A DNA stretch of 64,000 bases from Tritrichomonas musculus (taxonomy: Eukaryota > Parabasalia > Tritrichomonadida > Tritrichomonadidae), in contig JAPFFF010000013.1 of NCBI GenBank assembly GCA_039105265.1, positions 1,054,001 through 1,118,000 of the forward strand, read 5' to 3'. A program made the translations under genes and the position numbers. Each line of letters begins with the position of its first letter. Position 1 is the stretch's first letter. Below, in pieces: positions 10,477-19,428 of this stretch. The notes beneath the pieces were generated by a model. It saw nothing but the letters and a program-made list of their open reading frames with translations, did not search any database and was not told the origin of the DNA.

Positions 10477-13400
10477 TCAAGCTCACTTTTTAATGCATAA
10501 TTTGACAAATCAACTGGTTCTGGGATATCTTTCTTTAATGCATACTCCTTTAGTACATCATTAACCTCATCAACTGTGGGGTATTCATTCATAATAGTAG
10601 CTATTGATTCATTATTGTCGTGGGATATCTTTTCAAGTGAGTCTACCTTGTTGTTAAGTGCATCTATATCACATGTATATGCTATATCCTTAACCTCAAA
10701 TGACATTCTCCTAACAGCACTATTTTCTTTAATGGCTATACCAGTAACTCTTACTTGCTGTGGGTTGGCTATAACTATTGTCTTGCCATTTAAGGTGCAT
10801 GTTGGGAAGTAATCACTGCCCTCATATTGACTTATAGTACCACCTGCAATAGTAATAGTTATTATACACTCCTCATAGTCGATGTCATTAAACTCACTAA
10901 CCTTCATAACCATTAGCCTTGCCTTAATAGTACCATCTGTAATAACATCTTCAGCTTCAAGGTGTACTTCCTTATTAACAATACTACCTACTATATCAAT
11001 AGTATCATCTCTTACTAAATCATTCTTATCAACATAGTTATTATTTTCTACTTCCTCATTAACCTCATTTATTTTATCAGCTAATAGCCTAAATGCAGGT
11101 TTTAATGATTCCCTGAAGTGGTTGCATAAATCAATAGCATCTCGATATGTTGTTATCGTCTTTGAAATGTCTTCAGTTTCATCAGTATATTCAACTACTA
11201 CCTTTTCTGCATCACACCAATTAATAATAGGTGTTAAATCAGTTGTAGTTGACCTTCCTATTTTTAATGGAGGTAGGTTGCTTCCATCACCTAGATGAAA
11301 CAAAGCATGTTCACCTTGTGATACACCTTCAATAGCAGAATCCACACCAGCCTTTGTAAATGTGAACCCTGTTCGAAATAATGTAAGACCAACATTAGCT
11401 ATACTACCTGCAGTTCCTATAACTCCAAATGCTAGTGCTACATTTGATACTATTCTAACCTGGTCTATGTCTTCTTGTAAATGTTTAGTAATCCTTTTAG
11501 TCTCTCCCATTTCTGCATTTAACACATTTACTTTCGAGGTTATGTCCTTAACATCATAACTAACTACATCAAAATTATTGGTTAACATATTTAAATCACT
11601 CCTCATGGTAGTAATATTATCAGCTGTTATAATCTTTGAACTAGTAATATTGTAGTCTGTATATAAGGTAGTAGCTGCATTAGGATTTGGTGTTATTTCA
11701 TAAAACTGTTGGTCTATTATGTACTTAAATGCATTAGTTGATGAATCCCAATTAATCTCATCAATCGGGTCTGTATAATCCTTCCTCAAATATAATTTTA
11801 TGTCTCTGGTTTCACCAACATCTAAGCAAAAGCCCCAATCATAGCTAATTGTCTCAATAGTATCAAGAACAGGTATAACATCAACAAATACCTCTCCATT
11901 CTTTTGTGCATGGAACCCATCAGGTTTGAATGATAACCTTGTTGCTGTAGAAGACTCACCTACATATATATCTAAATATATCTTTTCAACCAAATCAGTT
12001 CTAATTCCTTCAGTACTATCCATCGATATGTATAGAAGAACAGTGCCATAATAACCAGGATGTAATGAGTTTGATAAGCCATCAGTTAGGTGGTTCTCAT
12101 ATGCACATGTCATATTCCATTCACTACCATCTTTAATAGTTCCATCTTTCATTTCCAGTTTAAATTCATTTTTGTAGTTCTTTAATAGTGAATGCATTAA
12201 ACCATTTCCTTCATTAGTAATTATTGCTTCATGCATGTCTGTTTGTTTGACTGTTATCCAACAACCATAACAACTATTGGCTTTCTTAGTAGGTCGAATA
12301 TTCCATTTATTAATGACTTTCCCATTAAGATGACCTTTCGCATTATCTCCTGACCAATACCCCTTATTCTCACGACTTTTATCAGTATTCCATTGTAGGT
12401 TCCATGTATTGCCAAAACAATGTTCCTTGAAGACAAAGTTTAATTTATCAGGTATTTCATAGTTATCAGGTACTTCATATACCATCTTATAATATTCGTC
12501 CTCTCCTATTTTTTCTTCTGTGATGATAGATGGTTTATAAAAGTAGTGAACATCGCTTTTATGGAGTTTTAATGCATTTTCAGCTTCAATGATAGAACAT
12601 TTTATTGCCTTATCTGTTTTTAATGCCGTCGGTTCATATTCATTCATAATACTTAGTTCTCCATTTAGATATAAAGTATAAGGGTGAAAAGGTAGACTTT
12701 TGTCGAATGCTATATAATACCTATCATCTGTTGATGAGTTATCATTGATGGTACAATAATCATTCTCTTTATCGTAGGTAATAACTGGACAAACTATTTT
12801 ACCATTTCTGGATGTTATATAGAACTCTTTTATGTACCGACCTCTTTCATCATATATTACATTCTTTCTTAATACTATCTTGAAGATAGGCTTATTCGAA
12901 TTTAAAAAGGCTTGTTTTTGTAAATCGGGTACAAAGATGCCTAATAGGTTGTATGCAACATCATTAATAGTATTAGATAAAGAGTATACATCCTTATTAG
13001 TAATAACAAATTCAGGTATACCATTTTCTATAGTAAAATCAGAGTCTACAGGTGAGGTACCTCCACTTGGAATAGAATCACATATTATTTTTCCATTTAC
13101 TTCTAAATCACCCTTTATAATATATTTACCAAGTACTGGTTTAACTGGGTCTAATGATGGAGTATCTTTCGATATTTGAACACCATAACATTTTAATACA
13201 TCCTCGAATTTATCAAACCCTTTGACAAAGTCAGGTATTGCTACTGCGGAAGAGTTATCTGTTTTGGCTTCTTTCGTATTTTCGATTGATAACGCCATTG
13301 GAGATGGGTCATCTTTTGGTTCCCAAACCCATTGCCTTTTATCTTCATTCCAAACTATTTCTCCAAAAACCTGAACAAAACTATTTCTTGCACGTACAAG

Positions 13401-15368
13401 AGCATTTACTGCTGGGGTGTTTTGTGTTCGCCATCTATCTATCCATTCCAAATGTTGTGATAAAATAACCCATTCTTCATGTGTCATATCCCATATTAAA
13501 TTGTCAGGAGCATCTAATAATTCATCATGAATCCAATCATCATCTTGGAAGTCATATCCATGTTCTTGCCATTCCTCATCTACAATATTCCAAGCTACAT
13601 ATTGACCTAATTCTGCATGATATTCTCTATTACGGTATAACATTTCATTTGTTGGCATATGTAGATATGAATTCTCTTCTGGAAAGAACACCCATTCTTC
13701 ATATCTATCACTATACCTGAGATGTCCTCTATGGTCATTTTCAAAGATTGGTATTAATACATCTACTATTGCTTCACTAGCTCCTTCTCTCCAACCTTCC
13801 TCGAAAGGATAATAAATATTTAACATAACCCATTCATCATGAACAACATCCCACATGTAATTTTGAGGTACAGGAGCATTCCTATTTCGTCTCCATCCTG
13901 CAGGTCTATCCAAGTTATCATCTCTTTCTCGCCATTCCTCATAGATGATGTCCCAAACATAATTACTATCTTGATTATATAGACCGTTCGAACGGTCGCC
14001 AATTGGTCTGAAAACTGGTATTTGTTGTTCTTGGTCTTGTTGTTCCATAGCTTGTTTTGCTATATCAGGTATTGCATCCTCATACATAACAACATCAAGC
14101 ATAGCATCTTGAAATGACTGTACTTGTTCACCAAGATTCAATCTATTTATATTCTCATCAATATCACCTAAATGTTCTTCAAGATGTCGATTTTGATTTC
14201 TTAGGTAGTTCGTCAATTCATCAATCTCATCTTGCGGGATACCTATGCCACCTCCTCCTTCCTCCTCTTCATGATTGCAATCACAGGATTTTATCTGCGA
14301 TACTTGTCCTATCAAATCATTAATTACAATCATGAGTACTTCGATATTTCGTTGAACGTCATTTAAGTGGTCATTTAAGGTGACTGACATTTGAGTACCA
14401 TCAATATGAGTAATGGTAATTTTATTATCTGGAGCTTTGGATAGTCGAAATAATTTTAAGGCTTTTGAGATACCTAAACCTAATACACTCGAAAACAGCA
14501 AATATTGAAGTATTTGAGGAGTGTGTTTGTAATTTTCTAAGTAGTATCTTGTATATATATCAAGGAATTCACATGGGCTACTTACTTCAATAATTTGGTC
14601 TGCCTCAACCAAGTCTGTACACCCTTTGTATCTATATCCTATTCTTTGTACTGACAATTTATCTAGATTCCAATGGTATTGAGATATCCTAGATACGAAA
14701 TTTTTAAAGTTAGATTCATTAAAAGCCTCATATAAGAATCTCTTTGTTGTCATGTTAGTTCTTTCATTCTTTATGACATTTATCAATAAATCTCCCAGGT
14801 TCGAATAACCAAACTCAGCTAAAAATGGGTCAGGCTCTGGTGTTGGAAGTGGTACAGGGTCTTGAAGATATCGAATAACCTTTGTTTGTCCTAGTTGTTC
14901 ATCTGTTGATATTTGTTCATATCCATCAACAGCACACATCAATTCGGTATACATCTCATGAATAGCCTCACATGTATTAGATTCTTCTTCAATAAATTCA
15001 TTTAAGGTATTTACGCAAAGTTCATCTTTTATCAACTCCTTATATGACTCTGCTTTTTCAGGTAGTGAGCCTTCTAATTGAGGTGTCTTTTCAGGTCCTT
15101 TAAATACATATTTTAAATAATTGGCAAATTTGTGTGTAATAGGTACATTGCCGAAACCATCAAGCTTTCCTCCATTTTCGATATAATCATTGACTACCCT
15201 TTCGTCTACTTCTGCTTTGTTATATAAACAACTAAACGTAGGATAATCATCTGGGTCCTCATTTCTTATAATATCAATATTACCTTCATCATTAACACTT
15301 ATCTCAACATCCTTGTCTTTGAGCTTCTCTGCTTCATTTGATTGCAAAGAATAAAGTTTAATTGACAT
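10473..15368 (-). CDS. Giant Maverick protein with W-rich repeats and fibre-like tail, unknown function
   Basis: The ATG at 15368 (MSIKLYSLQS) gives ~1631 residues. Seen: an acidic N-terminus; a Glu/Gly hinge (CNHEEEEGGGGIG); six or so repeats of W(D/N)-x4-(D/E)EW between about residues 466 and 686 (13310-13970), such as YVWDIIYEEW, YMWDVVHDEW, VAWNIVDEEW, LIWDMTHEEW; beta-rich middle domains; a hydrophobic Ala/Gly-rich segment near 11360-11480 (NVALAFGVIGTAGSI); and a C-terminus with (S/N)YALK(S/K) units like those of phage tail-fibre tails. Known: Polinton genomes often carry one very large lineage-specific gene. Inference: a virion surface, fibre or entry protein, or a tape-like scaffold. 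It diverges from the gene at 15386 with a 17-bp gap. A -1 frame change ends it early (see 9913-10476). Confidence 0.75.
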   Translation of the reverse strand: MSIKLYSLQSNEAEKLKDKDVEISVNDEGNIDIIRNEDPDDYPTFSCLYNKAEVDERVVNDYIENGGKLDGFGNVPITHKFANYLKYVFKGPEKTPQLEGSLPEKAESYKELIKDELCVNTLNEFIEEESNTCEAIHEMYTELMCAVDGYEQISTDEQLGQTKVIRYLQDPVPLPTPEPDPFLAEFGYSNLGDLLINVIKNERTNMTTKRFLYEAFNESNFKNFVSRISQYHWNLDKLSVQRIGYRYKGCTDLVEADQIIEVSSPCEFLDIYTRYYLENYKHTPQILQYLLFSSVLGLGISKALKLFRLSKAPDNKITITHIDGTQMSVTLNDHLNDVQRNIEVLMIVINDLIGQVSQIKSCDCNHEEEEGGGGIGIPQDEIDELTNYLRNQNRHLEEHLGDIDENINRLNLGEQVQSFQDAMLDVVMYEDAIPDIAKQAMEQQDQEQQIPVFRPIGDRSNGLYNQDSNYVWDIIYEEWRERDDNLDRPAGWRRNRNAPVPQNYMWDVVHDEWVMLNIYYPFEEGWREGASEAIVDVLIPIFENDHRGHLRYSDRYEEWVFFPEENSYLHMPTNEMLYRNREYHAELGQYVAWNIVDEEWQEHGYDFQDDDWIHDELLDAPDNLIWDMTHEEWVILSQHLEWIDRWRTQNTPAVNALVRARNSFVQVFGEIVWNEDKRQWVWEPKDDPSPMALSIENTKEAKTDNSSAVAIPDFVKGFDKFEDVLKCYGVQISKDTPSLDPVKPVLGKYIIKGDLEVNGKIICDSIPSGGTSPVDSDFTIENGIPEFVITNKDVYSLSNTINDVAYNLLGIFVPDLQKQAFLNSNKPIFKIVLRKNVIYDERGRYIKEFYITSRNGKIVCPVITYDKENDYCTINDNSSTDDRYYIAFDKSLPFHPYTLYLNGELSIMNEYEPTALKTDKAIKCSIIEAENALKLHKSDVHYFYKPSIITEEKIGEDEYYKMVYEVPDNYEIPDKLNFVFKEHCFGNTWNLQWNTDKSRENKGYWSGDNAKGHLNGKVINKWNIRPTKKANSCYGCWITVKQTDMHEAIITNEGNGLMHSLLKNYKNEFKLEMKDGTIKDGSEWNMTCAYENHLTDGLSNSLHPGYYGTVLLYISMDSTEGIRTDLVEKIYLDIYVGESSTATRLSFKPDGFHAQKNGEVFVDVIPVLDTIETISYDWGFCLDVGETRDIKLYLRKDYTDPIDEINWDSSTNAFKYIIDQQFYEITPNPNAATTLYTDYNITSSKIITADNITTMRSDLNMLTNNFDVVSYDVKDITSKVNVLNAEMGETKRITKHLQEDIDQVRIVSNVALAFGVIGTAGSIANVGLTLFRTGFTFTKAGVDSAIEGVSQGEHALFHLGDGSNLPPLKIGRSTTTDLTPIINWCDAEKVVVEYTDETEDISKTITTYRDAIDLCNHFRESLKPAFRLLADKINEVNEEVENNNYVDKNDLVRDDTIDIVGSIVNKEVHLEAEDVITDGTIKARLMVMKVSEFNDIDYEECIITITIAGGTISQYEGSDYFPTCTLNGKTIVIANPQQVRVTGIAIKENSAVRRMSFEVKDIAYTCDIDALNNKVDSLEKISHDNNESIATIMNEYPTVDEVNDVLKEYALKKDIPEPVDLSNYALKSELE

Positions 15369-15385
15369 TTTTTGGATATAATAAA

Positions 15386-16093
15386 ATGTTAGTATCAGTA
15401 CAGAGTACAAATGCTGATGAATATAATAAGGTATCTATCAATTTGGATATACCATGGAAGTGTAAATATATTAAATATTTTGTATCTTCAATTAATACAA
15501 TAAGTAATATTATGTTGAGTACGAAAGATGATTATATAGAGTTTACACATAACAGTATTCCATTCAAGCTTAAATTCGAAGATAGATATAATTATACCAT
15601 CAAGCAAATAGAAGCAGTTTTAAATCCACTTGCGGAGGTATCTTTTAAATATAATGATACTACTCGTACATTTACAATAAAGACACAAACACCGTTAACA
15701 ATAACCTCTATTTCCCATCGAGCCGCATTATTAACTGGTTTGTATAATACTCCATTGCCTATTGAGATACCAGCAAATACAACATATACTGTTAAAGATA
15801 TACCAATATTAAATCATACTAAGTTGTATTTAGTATCATTACAAGGTAATGCCATATACTCCAATATAGGTGAACAACAATATACACCATCAGTTATTGG
15901 TAGTATAAATACCTTCACCTTAGATAATAAACCACTTATATATGATTTCGAAACTGAAAGTAAACCATTAAAAATAAAAACATATACAGATTCATTAAAA
16001 TTTTTAGAATTAAGTTTAGTAGATTTCCAATACCAGCCGATATTGTTAAAAAGTCCTTTGTTCATAACTATCAAAATTAAACCATCTACGTAA
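15386..16093 (+). CDS. Candidate minor capsid (penton-like) jelly-roll protein
   Basis: 235 aa from the ATG at 15386; in-frame upstream triplets from 15362 lack an ATG. Seen: a beta-rich sequence with YTIKQIEAVLNPLAEVSFKY, a middle LLTGLYNTP, and an end with FLELSLVDFQYQPILLKSPL then FITIKIK. This N-to-C pattern (basic/aromatic YTIxxI helix, LLTGxY, closing two beta strands) resembles single-jelly-roll penton proteins of Polintons and their virus relatives. That is inference from pattern only; the 333-aa protein at 28534-29535 is a rival for the penton role. It is the only plus-strand gene among the big left-side genes and its 3' end overlaps the polymerase 3' end by 8 bp. Confidence 0.5.
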   Translation: MLVSVQSTNADEYNKVSINLDIPWKCKYIKYFVSSINTISNIMLSTKDDYIEFTHNSIPFKLKFEDRYNYTIKQIEAVLNPLAEVSFKYNDTTRTFTIKTQTPLTITSISHRAALLTGLYNTPLPIEIPANTTYTVKDIPILNHTKLYLVSLQGNAIYSNIGEQQYTPSVIGSINTFTLDNKPLIYDFETESKPLKIKTYTDSLKFLELSLVDFQYQPILLKSPLFITIKIKPST

Positions 16094-19000
16094 ACCTAAG
16101 AGTACGTGCAAATTTAGGTAAGTTGGTTTGTTGAAATGTCTTTGACTTCCTGAATGCATTCGAACCATCCAACAAATCAAATGTCATGCTTTCTCCTTTG
16201 TACATCCTTTCAAAAAGTTCTTCAACTGAGATACCCATCCTTTTGCACTTGTTGAGAATAACTTGTTTTGGAATTCCTTTAAGTCTAATATGGTATCCTT
16301 CATTTCCTTGTTCATCAACCAAGATATCGAGGTAGCTCTTTTTACCAAGTGCAATGAGTTTTCTTGAGTGTATTTCCCCTTGACTACCTTCGAACTCATC
16401 GAAGTCATTATGGAACTGACACATATTTTTACCAATAAGAGGTTGATGATACTTGAACTGGAATAAGTCAGCTATCTTTGGTACATCTTTTTCCATAACG
16501 TGACAAGAATCTGTGTCTTGGTAGTAGATAGGTATACCTGCTTGCTCAGCTGTAGCCATAACCCTGTTCATTAAGTGCTTACTCCAAGAGAGAACGCTTG
16601 CACCAAATTGAGGTAGGTTGAAATGGTCATTAATTGGTTTCAACTTCTTGACATAGCACTTATCAATATTAACATCTTCAACAACCTCCTTGACAAAGTT
16701 GTAGTTCCGCCAGAGATACTTGTATAGTTGGCTTTTTGGTACTGTCTTGGTTTCAGTCTTTGTTGCTTTTAATATTGACTTGCCATATATGGAGTTGAGG
16801 AGGAGCTTTATTGTTTGTTCAAGAGGGTTCTTTTGCTTTTTATAACTTGCCCTGAGATTAAAGAGCTTCTCAATGAACTCATTGATTTTCTTGTTAAATC
16901 CTTCATCAAAGTAATAGCCACGTATTAACTCATATTCAACATCATAAAATTCGAACAAGTCCATAAGACCTACTTTATCGATATAATAATGGTCAACAAG
17001 GAAATTGCCGAATATTTTACTACCTGTTTCATTCCTTGTAAATACTTGTCCAAATTTATATGGCTCTTTTGATTTACATTCGAGTTTCTTGATGTTGACT
17101 TCGATAAAGAATGTATCATATTGCATAAGTTGTTCATGGGTAGTACCTTGTGGTATTACTTTAGGTCTTCCTTTTGGTATACCATCCATGACATACATTG
17201 CAGATGGATATAAGCTAACTGCATCAAAGTCTTGTATCCTTCCTTCGATGTATTGCTTTTCATTACCTGCTGTCATTGTTCGTCCACCTGAAACACATCG
17301 TTGAATGAAGTCTTGACACTTACCTGATAATTCATAACATCCATCAAAACAACCATATTTTTTTGCAAAGCAATATCCAATAGCACTGATAGATATAAAA
17401 TCATGAACACCATACATATCTGTCTTTGTTTCTTTAAAGACTTCTCCGAGGTCTCTATTAAATTTTTCCATTCCCTTCATCAAAACAATACAATCCTTGA
17501 AACAATAGAAGATGGCATATTTAATGATGTCGATTTTGCCATCATTATAACAATTTGCTATTTTTGCATTTTCGATAATCTGCTTGCAGTTTGCATCAAG
17601 TTGTTCTTTCGATAACTTGTCTTGGTTTTCATCGATGTATTGCTGTTGGAACTCAGTAGCATCAACAATTCTTCTTTGTATGTTCTCTTGTGTATATAGC
17701 TTATATGCCATGACTTCCTTGTGAACATTGAGGTTGAACATTGTAGCAAATTTACTTAATGCTTGTGGTATTATACTGTATGAGTTCCTGAATGTTAATC
17801 TTTTTTTGACTTTCCTTGTACCTTCTTCGAATAATGTCATGATGATTTGAAGTACAGTACCACTTCGTTCTGTTATCTGTGTATCCCATCCAGGTGTGTT
17901 AATGAAAAAGCATGCATCATACTTGAGGTTGTGAAAATATGTTAATGAACCACTCCATAAATAATTCAAGAGCTTCTGTCCACAATCTTCACCTTGAATA
18001 GATATTTTATGTATGTTGGCACCATCTCGAAAGATAGTACAATTGAGATATGGTATATGTGGACTGACTGTAGAGTTTGTTTCGAAGTCGCTATAATAAA
18101 TCCTTGACCATGTATTTTGTTTCTTCTTGTTATTATCAATGAGTCTTGTACATTGTTCTGCATTATATTCGAGACTTACATAATCTTTCACATGGTCATA
18201 TTCAGTTGTGTTGATTATATCCATTTCACATGCTTTTATTTCTTCGAATAGATGTAGTTCAAACATCTTTTGGAAAAAGGTTATTGGTTTGATTCCTTCA
18301 TGATTATAGTCTTTGACAGTCTTTCCATTATCATGCAATCTTTGTATCTTACATCTTTTTTCAAAAGGCATATGTGCAAATGTTTTATCAAGTTCTTCAT
18401 AGTGTTGAAGGTAGAATAATGTACAAGGTATTTTCCTGTTGAGCATATAATGGTCTTTGAACAATATCAGTTTAACTTCTCTTTTAAAATCAACAGACCA
18501 TTTTTTCTTTCTGGTGTTGATTCTTGTTTCATACTTGTATTTATCAGGTTGTTCAACAACTCTAATGATGCTAAAATTGCACTTGAACTTTTGAGCAACA
18601 TCAATTATCTTGTTATTAGGTATGGTTCTTGTTTGAACAAAAAATCGTAGGTCATCTATTTCATCATCAGTGAACACACCTGATTGTATACAAGCATATA
18701 CAAAACAATTATCTCTGTAGTTCTCTTTCCTTACTTCATGAAAGATTTGGTATGCTGATAGGTCTATTGGAGAACGATTGATGTATGGAAAAAAACTTCC
18801 TTCTGGTGTATTTCGATAGTCTTCATCAATTTCGACTTCATCATCATAGATTTCATGAGTATCCATATCTTGCATCTTGGTTCGAAAATGAACACCATCA
18901 TTTGTTTTATTCATGTCAATAAATTGTACCTCATATCGAACAGGAATGAACATGTTTGAGATGTATGGATTTGTATCTGATTGGTCTTCACTTAAATCAA

Positions 19001-19361
19001 GTTCTCCTGTTATATGTCCGAGTGTACTTTCGATGTTGTGCTTATCACTGAGTGTGAAGTACTTGTGAGTTCCATCAAGTGCTATTGCTTTTACAATAGG
19101 TCTTCCAGCATGTTTCATTTTATAAATCTGTCTAAGTGTTTCAGTAAACGCATACCTCTTATCTTCATCTTGGTTGATGTCTGTTGCAAAACCAATACCT
19201 TGTCCTGCTGGAATCATGAGCTTCCTCATTTCTTCTTTAAACTTGTCGTTCTTTTTATATTGTTTAGCACGTCGATTATATTCACGACGAAACTGTGATT
19301 TGGTATCAGCATAGACATCTCCAATAGCATCTAAAAAATCATCTTCAATGTCCTTGTTCAT
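16086..19361 (-). CDS. polB: Protein-primed family B DNA polymerase
   Basis: 1091 aa from the ATG at 19361 (MNKDIEDDFL). The exonuclease is marked by YSDFETNST (Exo I, near residue 425), YFHNLKYDACFF (Exo II) and a later Exo III-like region. The polymerase has DFDAVSLYPSAMY (motif A, near 712), LLLNSIYGKS (motif B, near 855) and YYQDTDSCHV (motif C, near 947), all with the expected catalytic residues. About 400 residues precede the exonuclease and include DNCFVYACIQSG, a conserved N-terminal module of Polinton-type polymerases; a terminal-protein function there is possible but not shown. Known role: replication of linear DNA from protein-capped ends, matching the TIR-bounded element. The frame is intact, with all motifs present. 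Confidence 0.95.
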   Translation of the reverse strand: MNKDIEDDFLDAIGDVYADTKSQFRREYNRRAKQYKKNDKFKEEMRKLMIPAGQGIGFATDINQDEDKRYAFTETLRQIYKMKHAGRPIVKAIALDGTHKYFTLSDKHNIESTLGHITGELDLSEDQSDTNPYISNMFIPVRYEVQFIDMNKTNDGVHFRTKMQDMDTHEIYDDEVEIDEDYRNTPEGSFFPYINRSPIDLSAYQIFHEVRKENYRDNCFVYACIQSGVFTDDEIDDLRFFVQTRTIPNNKIIDVAQKFKCNFSIIRVVEQPDKYKYETRINTRKKKWSVDFKREVKLILFKDHYMLNRKIPCTLFYLQHYEELDKTFAHMPFEKRCKIQRLHDNGKTVKDYNHEGIKPITFFQKMFELHLFEEIKACEMDIINTTEYDHVKDYVSLEYNAEQCTRLIDNNKKKQNTWSRIYYSDFETNSTVSPHIPYLNCTIFRDGANIHKISIQGEDCGQKLLNYLWSGSLTYFHNLKYDACFFINTPGWDTQITERSGTVLQIIMTLFEEGTRKVKKRLTFRNSYSIIPQALSKFATMFNLNVHKEVMAYKLYTQENIQRRIVDATEFQQQYIDENQDKLSKEQLDANCKQIIENAKIANCYNDGKIDIIKYAIFYCFKDCIVLMKGMEKFNRDLGEVFKETKTDMYGVHDFISISAIGYCFAKKYGCFDGCYELSGKCQDFIQRCVSGGRTMTAGNEKQYIEGRIQDFDAVSLYPSAMYVMDGIPKGRPKVIPQGTTHEQLMQYDTFFIEVNIKKLECKSKEPYKFGQVFTRNETGSKIFGNFLVDHYYIDKVGLMDLFEFYDVEYELIRGYYFDEGFNKKINEFIEKLFNLRASYKKQKNPLEQTIKLLLNSIYGKSILKATKTETKTVPKSQLYKYLWRNYNFVKEVVEDVNIDKCYVKKLKPINDHFNLPQFGASVLSWSKHLMNRVMATAEQAGIPIYYQDTDSCHVMEKDVPKIADLFQFKYHQPLIGKNMCQFHNDFDEFEGSQGEIHSRKLIALGKKSYLDILVDEQGNEGYHIRLKGIPKQVILNKCKRMGISVEELFERMYKGESMTFDLLDGSNAFRKSKTFQQTNLPKFARTLRFT

Positions 19362-19428
19362 GTTTAACACAAAATAAAAGTGAAACGATAAAAATAAAAA
19401 CAAAAGAAAAAGTTAAAAAATTAATTGT

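Noticed and set aside
10470-10480. Programmed -1 frameshift site at the end of the giant gene
   Set aside because: No X-XXY-YYZ heptamer is present in the overlap and no clear downstream pseudoknot was found; an indel is simpler, so only the frame break is reported.
13481-13720. Plus-strand frames within the giant Maverick gene (for example 79 and 115 codons)
   Set aside because: Antisense shadows of a clearly coding minus-strand gene.
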